The notes below the pieces were generated by a model. That model saw only the letters and a list, made by a program, of their open reading frames with translations, did no database searches and was not told the origin of the DNA. Of a stretch of DNA of 64,000 bases, positions 25,215 through 33,701 are shown piece after piece; positions within the stretch are counted from its first letter, which is position 1, and the number at the start of each line of letters is the position of its first letter. Source of the DNA: UBA7672 sp041166025 (GTDB lineage: Bacteria > Pseudomonadota > Alphaproteobacteria > Caulobacterales > Hyphomonadaceae); assembly GCA_041166025.1 (NCBI GenBank), contig JBEAMJ010000069.1, forward strand, positions 208,688 through 272,687. Direction: 5' to 3'. Both the position numbers and the translations under genes were made by a program.

Positions 25215-26348
25215 TCAGTATCCGCCCAGCCTTGCATAGCGGTCGCGATGAAAGCTCTCGCCGCCATAAAGGGCTTCGAGCACACGCGCGCGCTTCATGT
25301 AGAGGCCTGAATCGTGCGCATCGGTCATGCCGATGCCGCCATGCATCTGCACAGCTTCATTCGAGACCAGATGGAGTGTCTCGCCCGCGCGCGCCTTGGC
25401 CAGCGAGGCCAGCTCAGAGATGTTGTTGGCATTGCGGTCCAGTGCATCAAGCGCCGCCGCCACGCAGCTACGGGTCAGCTCGAGCTCCGTGAACATGATC
25501 GCAGCGCGGTGTTGCAGCGACTGGAACGAGCCGATCAGCTGACCGAACTGCTTGCGCACCTTGAGATAGTCGGCCGTCATCTCGAACGCGGCGTCTGCAG
25601 CGCCGAGCATTTCCGCGGCGGCTCCGATGCGCGCACGATCGAGAATCTGCTCCAGCAGGCCATGGCCTGCATCGACTGCGCCGAGCACGGCATCCGCGCC
25701 CACCTCCACATTCTTGAAGCTGATGTTCGCCGCCGCATGGGCATCGAGCGTTTTCAGCCCGGTTCGCGTGACGCCCTTGGCATCGCCTGCAACAAGGAAC
25801 AGCGTGATCCCGCCGGCATCGTCCGCCGCGCCTGATGTCCGCGCGGCCACGACCAGAAGGTTCGCCTCCGCGCCGTCCACGACGTAACGCTTGTCACCGG
25901 AGAGGGTATAGCCCGCGCCGGTCTTCGTGGCGCTGAGCCTCACCTTGGCCGGATCATGGTGCGGACCCTCGTCCGCCGCGAGCGCCACTGTGGCTTCTCC
26001 GCTGGCGATCTTCGCGAGCCAGGCGTCCTTCTGCATGGACGTCCCGCCAAGCAGCAGGGCCGAGGCGCCAATCATCGCCGTGGAAAGCAGGGGCGTCGCC
26101 GCCAACGTGCGCCCCTGCGCCTCCAGCACCTGGCCGAGCCCGACATGGCCGAAGCCCGAACCGCCATAGCTTTCCGGGATGATGACGCCGGCAAAGCCGA
26201 GCTCCGCCATCTCCTTCCAGGCGCTGGTATCGTAGGGCTTGCCCTCCTTGCGTAGCGCGCGCAGCTGGCTCACCGGCAGCTTCTCCGCCGCAAAGGCCTT
26301 TGCGCTGTCGCGCAGCATGTGCTGCTCTTCGCTGAGCACGAACGCCAT
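25215..26348 (-). CDS. Acyl-CoA dehydrogenase
   Basis: 377 residues. Flavoprotein of the acyl-CoA dehydrogenase family: FVLSEEQHMLRDSAKAF at the N-terminus, YGGSGFGHVGLGQVLEA, the FAD/substrate region (YTLSGDKRYVVDGAEANLLVV) and the C-terminal MHGGIGMTDAHDSGLYMKRA. The catalytic base cannot be placed confidently; this subgroup is often annotated in sterol or aromatic acyl-CoA degradation, where it works with a partner subunit. The second acyl-CoA dehydrogenase at 30929 could be that partner. 48 bp separate it from the isomerase gene upstream. Confidence 0.9.
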   Translation of the reverse strand: MAFVLSEEQHMLRDSAKAFAAEKLPVSQLRALRKEGKPYDTSAWKEMAELGFAGVIIPESYGGSGFGHVGLGQVLEAQGRTLAATPLLSTAMIGASALLLGGTSMQKDAWLAKIASGEATVALAADEGPHHDPAKVRLSATKTGAGYTLSGDKRYVVDGAEANLLVVAARTSGAADDAGGITLFLVAGDAKGVTRTGLKTLDAHAAANISFKNVEVGADAVLGAVDAGHGLLEQILDRARIGAAAEMLGAADAAFEMTADYLKVRKQFGQLIGSFQSLQHRAAIMFTELELTRSCVAAALDALDRNANNISELASLAKARAGETLHLVSNEAVQMHGGIGMTDAHDSGLYMKRARVLEALYGGESFHRDRYARLGGY

Positions 26349-26396
26349 CGGCTTCTCCTCGCCCGATCTAGGGTCGACGCGGGTCTCGCCCGAACG

Positions 26397-27014
26397 TCAG
26401 TTCTGAGTGTTGGGTCTTAGCGTTCCGCGTACCGCCCAATCAAGGGCGTCCTCGATCCTGTCATTGCCCCAGAACAGTTCACCGTCCTCGGTGACGAAGC
26501 TTGGCGCGCCAAAGATGCCGAGATCGGCCGCCAGCGCCGTCTCTTCGCGCAGCTTCTCCTTGATCGGGTCCGACGTCATCGCCGCGAGCGTCTCCAACGG
26601 ATCAAGCCCCGCGCGTCTTGCGGCCGCATGCAGGATCTGCGGGTCCGAGATGTCGCGGTCGTGCACGAAGTTCGCCTGATAGACCGCCTTGACGAAGTTG
26701 GGACGCTCCTCCTGCGGCAGTGACAAGGTGATACGCGCGGCCATGAGACCGTTCTGGGGAAAGCGCCCTGGCCGCCGGAAGGGCAGACCATACTTCTCGC
26801 AGGTCCGTTCCACATCGCGCCACATGTACGAGCCCTTGACCGGGACGACATTGAACGGACTGTCCTTCATGCCCTGCTGCGCATTGAACAGCGGCCCGAG
26901 CAGAAACGGACGCCATTCCAGTTCAACGCCGCGCGCGGCGGCGAGCCTGTCCGCGCGCATCACTGCCGGATAGGAATAGGTGGAGGCAAATTCGAACCAG
27001 AACTGCAGTTTCAC
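26397..27014 (-). CDS. 2-hydroxychromene-2-carboxylate isomerase / DsbA-like (kappa GST) protein
   Basis: 205 residues from GTG 27014 (AGGGG 6-7 nt upstream), the family's normal start (VKLQFWFEFASTYSYP). The thioredoxin-fold active site has a serine, FASTYSY, instead of CxxC, as in HCCA isomerases. FGAPSFVTEDGELFWGNDRI, near the C-terminus, is the conserved cis-Pro and ending. In naphthalene catabolism this enzyme uses glutathione; here no other aromatic-degradation gene is adjacent, so the substrate is open. Confidence 0.87.
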   Translation of the reverse strand: MKLQFWFEFASTYSYPAVMRADRLAAARGVELEWRPFLLGPLFNAQQGMKDSPFNVVPVKGSYMWRDVERTCEKYGLPFRRPGRFPQNGLMAARITLSLPQEERPNFVKAVYQANFVHDRDISDPQILHAAARRAGLDPLETLAAMTSDPIKEKLREETALAADLGIFGAPSFVTEDGELFWGNDRIEDALDWAVRGTLRPNTQN

Positions 27015-27145
27015 GCGAATCCCCTGGCGCGGCCCCGCCAGGCTAGCAGATCGCGGCTGGAAGTATCGCACCATTGTCGGCTTGCATCGGTGTCCCCAAG
27101 GCGACAGTGTAGGGGGGGGTCGCAAGCGTCAGAGGGGGAAGCCCG

Positions 27146-27636
27146 ATGATCAGACTGCTCGCGCTCGCGCTGTTCCTCACAGGTCACGCTGTTGCGCAGA
27201 CGCCGACCGCTGCATCGTGCGCGGACCCTGCCTGCCGCGCTTTCGATTTCTGGCTTGGCGAAGGGCTGGTCGACGATCCAGCCGGAACAAGGCAGGGCGA
27301 GAATTCGGTCACAGCCGAAGTGGGCGGCTGTCTCATCCTCGAGCGCTGCACACCTGCCTCCGGAGGCTCCGGCCAGAGCTATAACTTCTTCGATCCGGGT
27401 TTGCGACAATGGCGTCAGGTGTGGGTGTCCCGGGCTGCGGTCATCGACTATGCGGGCGGGCTCAACAAGGCCGGCGGGATGGAGCTGGAGGGGACGATCC
27501 ATTCCCGCGACGGGCGTTCCGCGGGGGTTGGTCGATACTCCCCGACGGGTCCCTCAGCCAGCCGTTCGAGGAGTTCGATCTGGCCCGGCAGACATGGACC
27601 GGCTGGTTCACAGGGATCTATCGCCGCCAGTCCTGA
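27146..27636 (+). pseudogene. Secreted protein (DUF1579-like layout), disrupted by a one-base frameshift
   Basis: The frame from ATG 27146 starts with a signal peptide (MIRLLALALFLTGHAVAQ) and carries FDFWLGEGLVDD, VGGCLILERCTP, SYNFFDPGLRQWRQVWVS and GGMELEGTIHSRDGRSA. It then reads into unrelated sequence to 27718. The next frame continues exactly where expected with GGWSILPDGSLSQPFEEFDL and TWTGWFTGIYRRQS, stopping at 27636. The switch lies at the run of five G near 27523-27527; one more G restores the whole protein (about 163 residues). Sequencing error in a homopolymer and true mutation are both possible. Confidence 0.7.
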
Positions 27637-27768
27637 CGCCGCTGCTGATTCGCCAGTGCCCGGAAATGCCCGCGTTTTCGCCTCGGACCCGAAAAAATGT
27701 TTCCGGGGAAGCGCTTGAAACCCGCGGCCGGGTCAGGCTCATTGCCGTGGGGCGCAACAGGCATCGAG

Positions 27769-29175
27769 ATGGACGGCCATACTCCGACCCTTAACGCCGC
27801 TGCCCGTCTGCTGGACCTGCAGCGTGCCGCGCAACGCAAGGAAGGATCGCCCTCCTCAAGGGTGAGGATCGACAGGCTCTACCAGCTTGAGGAGATGGTC
27901 CGCTCGAGAGCTGACTCGATCGCTCATGCCATCTCAGCCGATTTCGGGAACCGTTCGCGTTTCGAAACGGACCTCCTCGAGATCATGGTGATCGTGTCCG
28001 CCATCCGCCATGCGCGCAAGAACGTGAAATGGTGGATGCAGCCGAGCTATCGCGAAGTCGGGTTCAATTTCTGGCCGGGCTCGGCCTGGGTGCGGCCTGA
28101 GCCTCTTGGCGTTGTCGGCATTATCTCACCGTGGAACTATCCGCTGCAGCTTGCGCTGTCGCCGCTGGTCGACGCCATCGCCGGTGGCAACAGGGTGATC
28201 CTCAAGCCATCCGAGCAGACGCCGAACTTCTCCGATCTTCTCCATCGTGCAATCACCGAGACGTTCGAGGAAGACGAGATCGCTGTCGTCCTGGGCGGTC
28301 CGCAGGTTGCCGCCGACTTCTCCGGCTTGCCATTCGATCATCTTGTCTTCACCGGCTCGACCGCCATCGGTCGCCGGGTGGCTGCTGCGGCCGCCGAGAA
28401 TCTCACACCGACGACGCTCGAGCTGGGCGGAAAATCGCCGGCGATCGTTTGTCCGTCCGCCTCGATGGTGAAGGCGGTCAAGGCGATCTCGTACGGCAAG
28501 TTCATCAATGCTGGACAGACCTGCATCGCCCCCGACTATGTCCTTGTTCCCCGGGAGCGCGCGATCGAGTTCGCCGAGCTTGTCCTCGCCGAGGCGCGTC
28601 GCGCCTATCCCGATCTTGGCTCTGATTATTCCAGCATGATCTCGGAGCGGGCTTTCGACCGCCTGACGGCTGCCATCACCGAGGCGGAACTCGGGGGCGC
28701 GAAGGTGCTGCGCCATCCCGCCCCATCCGATCGCGCGCGCCGGATCCTGCCACCCGTCGTGGTGATCGATGCGCCGCAGGAGTCCGTTCTGATGCGCGAG
28801 GAGATTTTTGGGCCCGTTCTGCCTGTTATCGGCTATGACTCGCTGGCCGACGCCCTTGATTGGGTGAACTCACACCCGCACCCGCTGGCGCTTTACGTCT
28901 TTGCCGAGGACCTGCGCGAACAGTCCCGCGTCCTTGACCGTACGCAGTCGGGTGGCGTCACGGTCAATGGCACGCTTCTTCATATCGCACAGGAAGGCCT
29001 GCCGTTTGGCGGGGTAGGGGCCAGCGGATGGGGCGCCTATCATGGTCGTTCCGGCTTTGACCAGTTCACGCACCAGCGCGCCGTGTTCAAGACCGGCTTC
29101 TTCAACGCCGCCACGCTGCTTGCCCCGCCCTACAAAAAACGCGCGAAGCGGCTGCTCAAATTCCTGATGCGCTGA
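27769..29175 (+). CDS. Aldehyde dehydrogenase, coniferyl-aldehyde dehydrogenase type
   Basis: 468 residues from ATG 27769; 24 further codons upstream lack family similarity. Catalytic cysteine is in NAGQTCIAPDYV and the general-base glutamate in LELGGKSPAIV. PLGVVGIISPWNYPLQLALSP, VFTGSTAIGRRV and MREEIFGPVLPVI are the usual cofactor and structural motifs. The C-terminal GAYHGRSGFDQFTHQRAV and KRAKRLLKFLMR resemble the CalB / membrane-associated fatty-aldehyde group. It oxidises an aldehyde to an acid with NAD(P). Its stop is directly next to the end of the convergent TIR gene. Confidence 0.9.
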   Translation: MDGHTPTLNAAARLLDLQRAAQRKEGSPSSRVRIDRLYQLEEMVRSRADSIAHAISADFGNRSRFETDLLEIMVIVSAIRHARKNVKWWMQPSYREVGFNFWPGSAWVRPEPLGVVGIISPWNYPLQLALSPLVDAIAGGNRVILKPSEQTPNFSDLLHRAITETFEEDEIAVVLGGPQVAADFSGLPFDHLVFTGSTAIGRRVAAAAAENLTPTTLELGGKSPAIVCPSASMVKAVKAISYGKFINAGQTCIAPDYVLVPRERAIEFAELVLAEARRAYPDLGSDYSSMISERAFDRLTAAITEAELGGAKVLRHPAPSDRARRILPPVVVIDAPQESVLMREEIFGPVLPVIGYDSLADALDWVNSHPHPLALYVFAEDLREQSRVLDRTQSGGVTVNGTLLHIAQEGLPFGGVGASGWGAYHGRSGFDQFTHQRAVFKTGFFNAATLLAPPYKKRAKRLLKFLMR

Positions 29176-30720
29176 CTAGGTCGGGATCCGGAAGACAGGG
29201 CATTCGCGAAGCGCGGATGGCTTCTCGAAATCCGTCTGCGTCGGCCAGCTGAGGAGCGTCGATGCGTCGATGACATCGAGCGGCTTCTTGCCCATGGCCT
29301 CCGACGCCTCCCAACGCTCCGGCGCACACAGCGCATCCATGTTGACCGAAATCACATGGCCATAGACGTTCTTCCATTGAGCGTCGTCCAGGCCGCGGCG
29401 GGACATCTCGGCCCGCACGCTCGCCTCCAGTCCGCGCGCGGTCACGGCGAAGGTGAGCTGGGGCCCAGGACCTGTTGTTGTCAGCGCAGACGAGCCCGTT
29501 GGCGCGGGAGGGGTTGAGGGTGGCGGTGCTGGCCCTGCACCGAAAGGGTCCGCCGCGGACGGGGGCTGGGATGTCGCAGCCTGCGTGGTTGCCTGCGCCT
29601 GTTGAGTCTCGACGCTCTGCGGGGTGGCCTCGGCCAGCAAGGTGGCTTCGGGGGCCGAAGCCGGCATTGGCTCCGGCAGGAGCGAGGCGCCGAGCCTGCC
29701 GCCCGGGGCGCCGAACAGCATTTGTCCGCTGTAGGTGAGCAAGACGCCGATCGCCCCGCCCAGCACGGCCCCAAGCGCAAACATCACGCCTCGCTTCGAC
29801 CGACCGGGCCGGAGCACCTGGAACATCTTGCGCAACTCGTTCGGAATCTTCCCGGCGCGGGTATAGGCGAACCTGCTGATGTCCCGATCAATTGGCAGCG
29901 CGAAGTCACCTACGAATTCCCACGGCTCGGACGCCGTGACCGGAAGCGATCCGTCGCTGGGCGCCGTGAGCTCGCCAATCAGGCCCATCAGCGCTTCCGC
30001 CCGCACGCGCGCCAGCGTCGGCTCGGCCGCCATGGCCTTCAGGGCTTTTCTGCGGGCGACATCCCACGGACCCTCGCCCGTGGCGATGGACAGAGAATCA
30101 ATCGCGGCGAAGAAGCGTCCCTTCTGGACTTCGGCGATGCTGCCGGGCGACCAGACGAGATCGGAGCGTCTGAACCTTCGCGGCCGCAATGCTTCGCTGA
30201 GCGACCTTGCAAGAGCGCGGACATGTTTCGGCTCGGCCGGCGCCCATTTGGAGAACGGGTGGTGCTTCTCGCTTTCCGCCTTCAGGGCGGCGATGAAGGA
30301 TTCGAATTTCGCTGTCTCGAAAGCCTCGACCTCGCCCGGCTCCTTGTTGAACCAGCCAGGCGCGATCGCCATGACATCCCTGTGCGACACCATCGAGCTG
30401 ATGCCGGCCGGCGAGAGACCAGGGTCGAGGCTGATCGGCACAACCTTGTCCATCATCAGCGCCGCTGACAGCTCGAGCCAGCACGGATCGGATTCGGCAT
30501 AGGATCGCGTCAGCACGCAAACGACGGCGTTGGCGTTTCGCAGGCGCTTGCCGACATAGGGCAGGCGATAGGTATCGTTGGGCGCGTAGGCAAGTTCTCC
30601 GTCAACCGGTTCGTCGATGACGATGTCGAGTCCCTCGGGTGCCGCCTTGCGCAGCCGCTCGACAAGCTTTCCGGCGATCTCGCGGTCCTGCCGCGAGTAC
30701 GAAACGAAGACGAGAGGCAT
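29176..30720 (-). CDS. Membrane-anchored TIR-domain protein
   Basis: 514 residues from ATG 30720. The N-terminal TIR domain (1-140) begins MPLVFVSYSRQDREIAGKL, continues with VVCVLTRSYAESDPCWLELSAAL and contains the conserved W-x-E (position of the catalytic Glu in NAD-cleaving TIRs). Residues 140-300 are a helical linker, and a single transmembrane helix lies near 310-333 (VMFALGAVLGGAIGVLLTY). A 75-residue Pro/Ala/Thr-rich stretch follows, then a C-terminal domain of about 95 residues with two cysteines and no family I recognise. Topology would place TIR in the cytoplasm and the C-terminus in the periplasm. Could be stress sensor or defence effector; no known defence genes adjoin. Confidence 0.8.
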   Translation of the reverse strand: MPLVFVSYSRQDREIAGKLVERLRKAAPEGLDIVIDEPVDGELAYAPNDTYRLPYVGKRLRNANAVVCVLTRSYAESDPCWLELSAALMMDKVVPISLDPGLSPAGISSMVSHRDVMAIAPGWFNKEPGEVEAFETAKFESFIAALKAESEKHHPFSKWAPAEPKHVRALARSLSEALRPRRFRRSDLVWSPGSIAEVQKGRFFAAIDSLSIATGEGPWDVARRKALKAMAAEPTLARVRAEALMGLIGELTAPSDGSLPVTASEPWEFVGDFALPIDRDISRFAYTRAGKIPNELRKMFQVLRPGRSKRGVMFALGAVLGGAIGVLLTYSGQMLFGAPGGRLGASLLPEPMPASAPEATLLAEATPQSVETQQAQATTQAATSQPPSAADPFGAGPAPPPSTPPAPTGSSALTTTGPGPQLTFAVTARGLEASVRAEMSRRGLDDAQWKNVYGHVISVNMDALCAPERWEASEAMGKKPLDVIDASTLLSWPTQTDFEKPSALRECPVFRIPT

Positions 30721-30928
30721 AGAATGGGGTCCCACCCAGACAGGCGATTAACCCTATCACGCGATTTTCGCGCGAGAAGCGACGGCGAACGCAACGCGTT
30801 CTGATTTCTCCCTTCCGGCGAGTGTAATCTGAAATGCGCACGTGTGGGAGGTGGCCGCTGCAGCGATACCCCCGCCTCAACGAGCCGGTATGGCGAAGTT
30901 CGGCTGCGAAACTGACGGCACCGTCAGC

Positions 30929-32122
30929 TTATTGATGATCGCGCAGGCCGAGCACGCGCTTGGCGACGACGTTGAGGTTGACCTCCGATGTGCCGCCTTC
31001 GATCGAATTGCCCTTGGCGCGGAGCATGGCGCGCGTCGACATGATCTCCTGAGGCCTGAACCCTTCGCCTTCCCAGCCAAGGCCCTGAGAGCCCATCGCC
31101 TCGACCTGAAGCTCGGTCTTCGTCTGGTTCATCTTCGCGGCGGCGTATTTGACGATAGAGGTCGCAGGTCCGACATCCGCGCCGGCTTTCGCCATTTCGG
31201 TGTTGCGCTGGATCGTCAGCGCGAAGGCCTGCTCGTACATCATGGACCTGGTGATGCGGCTGCGCAGGTCGCCATCGGCGATGACGCCGTCCTTCACGCC
31301 GATGTATTTCTTGGCGATGTCGGCCAATGTCGGCCCAGAACCGCGCTCCGATCCGAAGCCCGTCGCGGAGATGTTCTGACGCTCGTACTGCAGCAGGCGC
31401 TTGGCGATATCCCAGCCCTTGCCTGGCACGCCGACCATCTGGTCCTTCGGCACCTTCACGTCGGTGAAGAAGGTTTCGCAGAAGGGAGATGATCCGGAAA
31501 TCAGGAGGATCGGCCGGGTCTCGACGCCCGGGCTCGTCATGTCGAAGAGCACGAAGGATATACCCTCGTGCTTCTTGCTGAAGTCGGTTCGCACCAGGCA
31601 GAAAATCCAGTCCGCGTAGTTGGCGTAAGACGTCCAGATCTTCGAGCCATTGATGAGCCAGTGATCGCCCTTGTCCTCGCATTTCGTCTGCAGCGAGGCG
31701 AGGTCCGAGCCTGCGCCCGGCTCCGAATAGCCCTGGCACCAGCGCGTGCGGCCATGCACGATATCCGGCAGGAAGCGCTTTTTCTGTTCCTCGCTGGCGT
31801 ACTCCAGCAGCACAGGACCCAACATCCACACGCCGAATGATGACAGCGGCGCGCGCGCATTGATCCGCTTCATCTCCTGGTCGAGGACGATTGCTTCAGC
31901 ATTCGACAGGCCGCCTCCGCCATAGGCCTTGGGCCATGTGGGCGCCGTCCAGCCTTTGCCGGCCATGCGCTCAAGCCACACCTTGGAATCGGGGTTGACG
32001 AACTTCTGGTTCCGCCCGCCCCAGACCACTTCCTCTTCTCTGGCAGGCGTTCGCATCGAGGCCGGGCAGTTGCTCTCAAGCCAGGCGCGAACCTCGGTGC
32101 GAAATGTCTCGGTGTCGGCCAC
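30929..32122 (-). CDS. Acyl-CoA dehydrogenase
   Basis: 397 residues from GTG 32122 (GAGGAAG 6 nt upstream). Motifs: AYGGGGLSNAEAIVLDQEM, the FAD-binding WCQGYSEPGAGSDLASLQTK and WLINGSKIWTSYANYADW, RLLQYERQNIS, and the C-terminal GSQGLGWEG...IEGGTSEVNLNVVAKRVLGL. This belongs to the long-chain/FadE-like group often found in sterol or branched-chain acyl-CoA degradation. It may form a heteromer with the ACAD at 25215, but they are 5 kb apart. The small membrane gene at 32196 lies upstream on the same strand. Confidence 0.92.
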   Translation of the reverse strand: MADTETFRTEVRAWLESNCPASMRTPAREEEVVWGGRNQKFVNPDSKVWLERMAGKGWTAPTWPKAYGGGGLSNAEAIVLDQEMKRINARAPLSSFGVWMLGPVLLEYASEEQKKRFLPDIVHGRTRWCQGYSEPGAGSDLASLQTKCEDKGDHWLINGSKIWTSYANYADWIFCLVRTDFSKKHEGISFVLFDMTSPGVETRPILLISGSSPFCETFFTDVKVPKDQMVGVPGKGWDIAKRLLQYERQNISATGFGSERGSGPTLADIAKKYIGVKDGVIADGDLRSRITRSMMYEQAFALTIQRNTEMAKAGADVGPATSIVKYAAAKMNQTKTELQVEAMGSQGLGWEGEGFRPQEIMSTRAMLRAKGNSIEGGTSEVNLNVVAKRVLGLRDHQ

Positions 32123-32195
32123 GGTCGTCTTCCTCACTCTGCTTCGCAACCTGAGGGCTAGAGCCGCAGCGACGCCTGGTCAAGTTTTGGCCGGC

Positions 32196-32435
32196 TCAGG
32201 GGCCATAGCCCTGCAGGGTGTTTCCGCCCGTCTGGAAGCCGAGCAGGCCGGCGACGTGGATAATCGCGAATATTGCGCCCGTCGCGGCCAGCACCGTGAC
32301 CAGCGGCCATGAGATCCACTGCACGCTGAGGCTGTCCTTGCGGGGGCGGCCCGATTTCCATCCCGCATAGGCGGTCAGGCCGCCGAATAGCGCGAGCGCA
32401 GCGAGGGTGAGCGTCCAATCCATGGCGCGAGACAT
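32196..32435 (-). CDS. Small two-helix membrane protein
   Basis: 79 residues. Two hydrophobic helices, WTLTLAALALFGGLTAYAGW and WPLVTVLAATGAIFAIIHV, are joined by a basic loop (KSGRPRKDS) likely to be cytoplasmic. GGAG lies 4 nt before the ATG at 32435. No family recognised. It precedes the acyl-CoA dehydrogenase by 73 bp on the same strand and may share its promoter. Confidence 0.65.
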   Translation of the reverse strand: MSRAMDWTLTLAALALFGGLTAYAGWKSGRPRKDSLSVQWISWPLVTVLAATGAIFAIIHVAGLLGFQTGGNTLQGYGP

Positions 32436-32570
32436 GACTCTCCGCCCTCGTCACGACAAGCCTCAGGCTGTCACCAGGTCGGGGACCAATCCGGGCGTAT
32501 CCCGGACAGGTCGGGATGATCGGACCTTGCTTGACCGCCGGATTTCCGCTCCACAGGCGGCGGAGGCATC

Positions 32571-33590
32571 ATGAATTTCTCGTCCGACACGGCCGCGCCT
32601 GCGCATCCGGCGATTCTGGAAGCGATGCTCTCGGCTGCACGTGGGCCCGCGCCAAGCTATGGCGCCGACCCGTGGACCGCGGCGGCTCGATCCGCACTGC
32701 GCGAGGTCTTCGAGACGGATCTCGATGTGTGGCTGGTCGGGTCAGGAACTGCTGCCAACGCCCTGGCGCTGGCGAGCATGTGCCCGCCACACGGGTCCAT
32801 ACTGTGTCATGCTGAAGCTCATATCGAACGCGATGAACGGGGGGCGCCGGAATTCTTTACCGGTGGGGGCAAGCTCTCGCTCCTGGCTGGCGAGCATGCG
32901 CGAATTGACCTTAATGCATTGCGCGGGCGCCTGGCCCTCAACAAGCCCGATTTTGTTCACGAGACGCCTGCGCACGTGCTCTCGATGTCGAACCTCACGG
33001 AAAGCGGCTCGGCCTACGCGCCAGCCGAGATCGCCGAACGGGCAGCGCTCGCCCGGCGCGCAGGGCTTGGCGTGCATCTCGATGGCGCACGTCTGGCCAA
33101 TGCGCTGGCCTCGACCGGGGCGACGCCGGCAGACATGACGTGGAGGGCTGGCGTCGACATGCTGAGCTTCGGCGCCACAAAGAACGGGGCCGTGGGCTGC
33201 GAGGCCATCATCCTCTTTGGCGCCATGCGTGAGCGCTTCGGCGACCTGACCGCGCGGGCCAAGCGGGCCGGTCACATGCCCCCCAAGATGCGATTCCTCG
33301 GCGCGCAGATGACGGCCTACCTGAAGGATGGGCTCTGGCTGGACCTCGCCCGGCGCGCCAACGCTTCGGCAACACACCTTGCAAGCGCGCTAACGCAGGC
33401 CGGCGCCAGGCTGGCCCACCCGGTCGATGGTAACGAAGTGTTTGCCATGCTCCCATCCGGCGCAGAGGCGCGCCTCAGGAGCGCGGGCGCTGCGTTTTAT
33501 CCGTGGATCGACGGCTCCAGCCGCTTTGTCTGCTCCTGGGCAACCGAAAAGACGGAGATCGCGGCGCTATCCTCAGTCCTGGCCGCCTGA
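32571..33590 (+). CDS. ltaE: Low-specificity L-threonine aldolase-type PLP enzyme
   Basis: 339 residues. PLP lysine is K204 in SFGATKNGAVG; SSDTAAPAHPAILEAML at the start, VGSGTAANALAL and LGVHLDGARLANAL are characteristic of threonine aldolases. It splits threonine or allo-threonine into glycine and acetaldehyde. That glycine could feed the glycine cleavage system, though the two are 22 kb apart. GGAGG lies 4 nt upstream of the ATG. Beta-eliminating lyases on other hydroxy-amino acids cannot be excluded. Confidence 0.88.
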   Translation: MNFSSDTAAPAHPAILEAMLSAARGPAPSYGADPWTAAARSALREVFETDLDVWLVGSGTAANALALASMCPPHGSILCHAEAHIERDERGAPEFFTGGGKLSLLAGEHARIDLNALRGRLALNKPDFVHETPAHVLSMSNLTESGSAYAPAEIAERAALARRAGLGVHLDGARLANALASTGATPADMTWRAGVDMLSFGATKNGAVGCEAIILFGAMRERFGDLTARAKRAGHMPPKMRFLGAQMTAYLKDGLWLDLARRANASATHLASALTQAGARLAHPVDGNEVFAMLPSGAEARLRSAGAAFYPWIDGSSRFVCSWATEKTEIAALSSVLAA

Positions 33591-33701
33591 AACCGATCGC
33601 GAAAGAATCTCGCTGCGCCTTGACGGGTTGTAGACCAAGTTTTGCCAAGCTCCCCCCGGAAGCTGCGGCCAGAACGGCCGGGCGCGAGGGTGGGGACGTG
33701 C

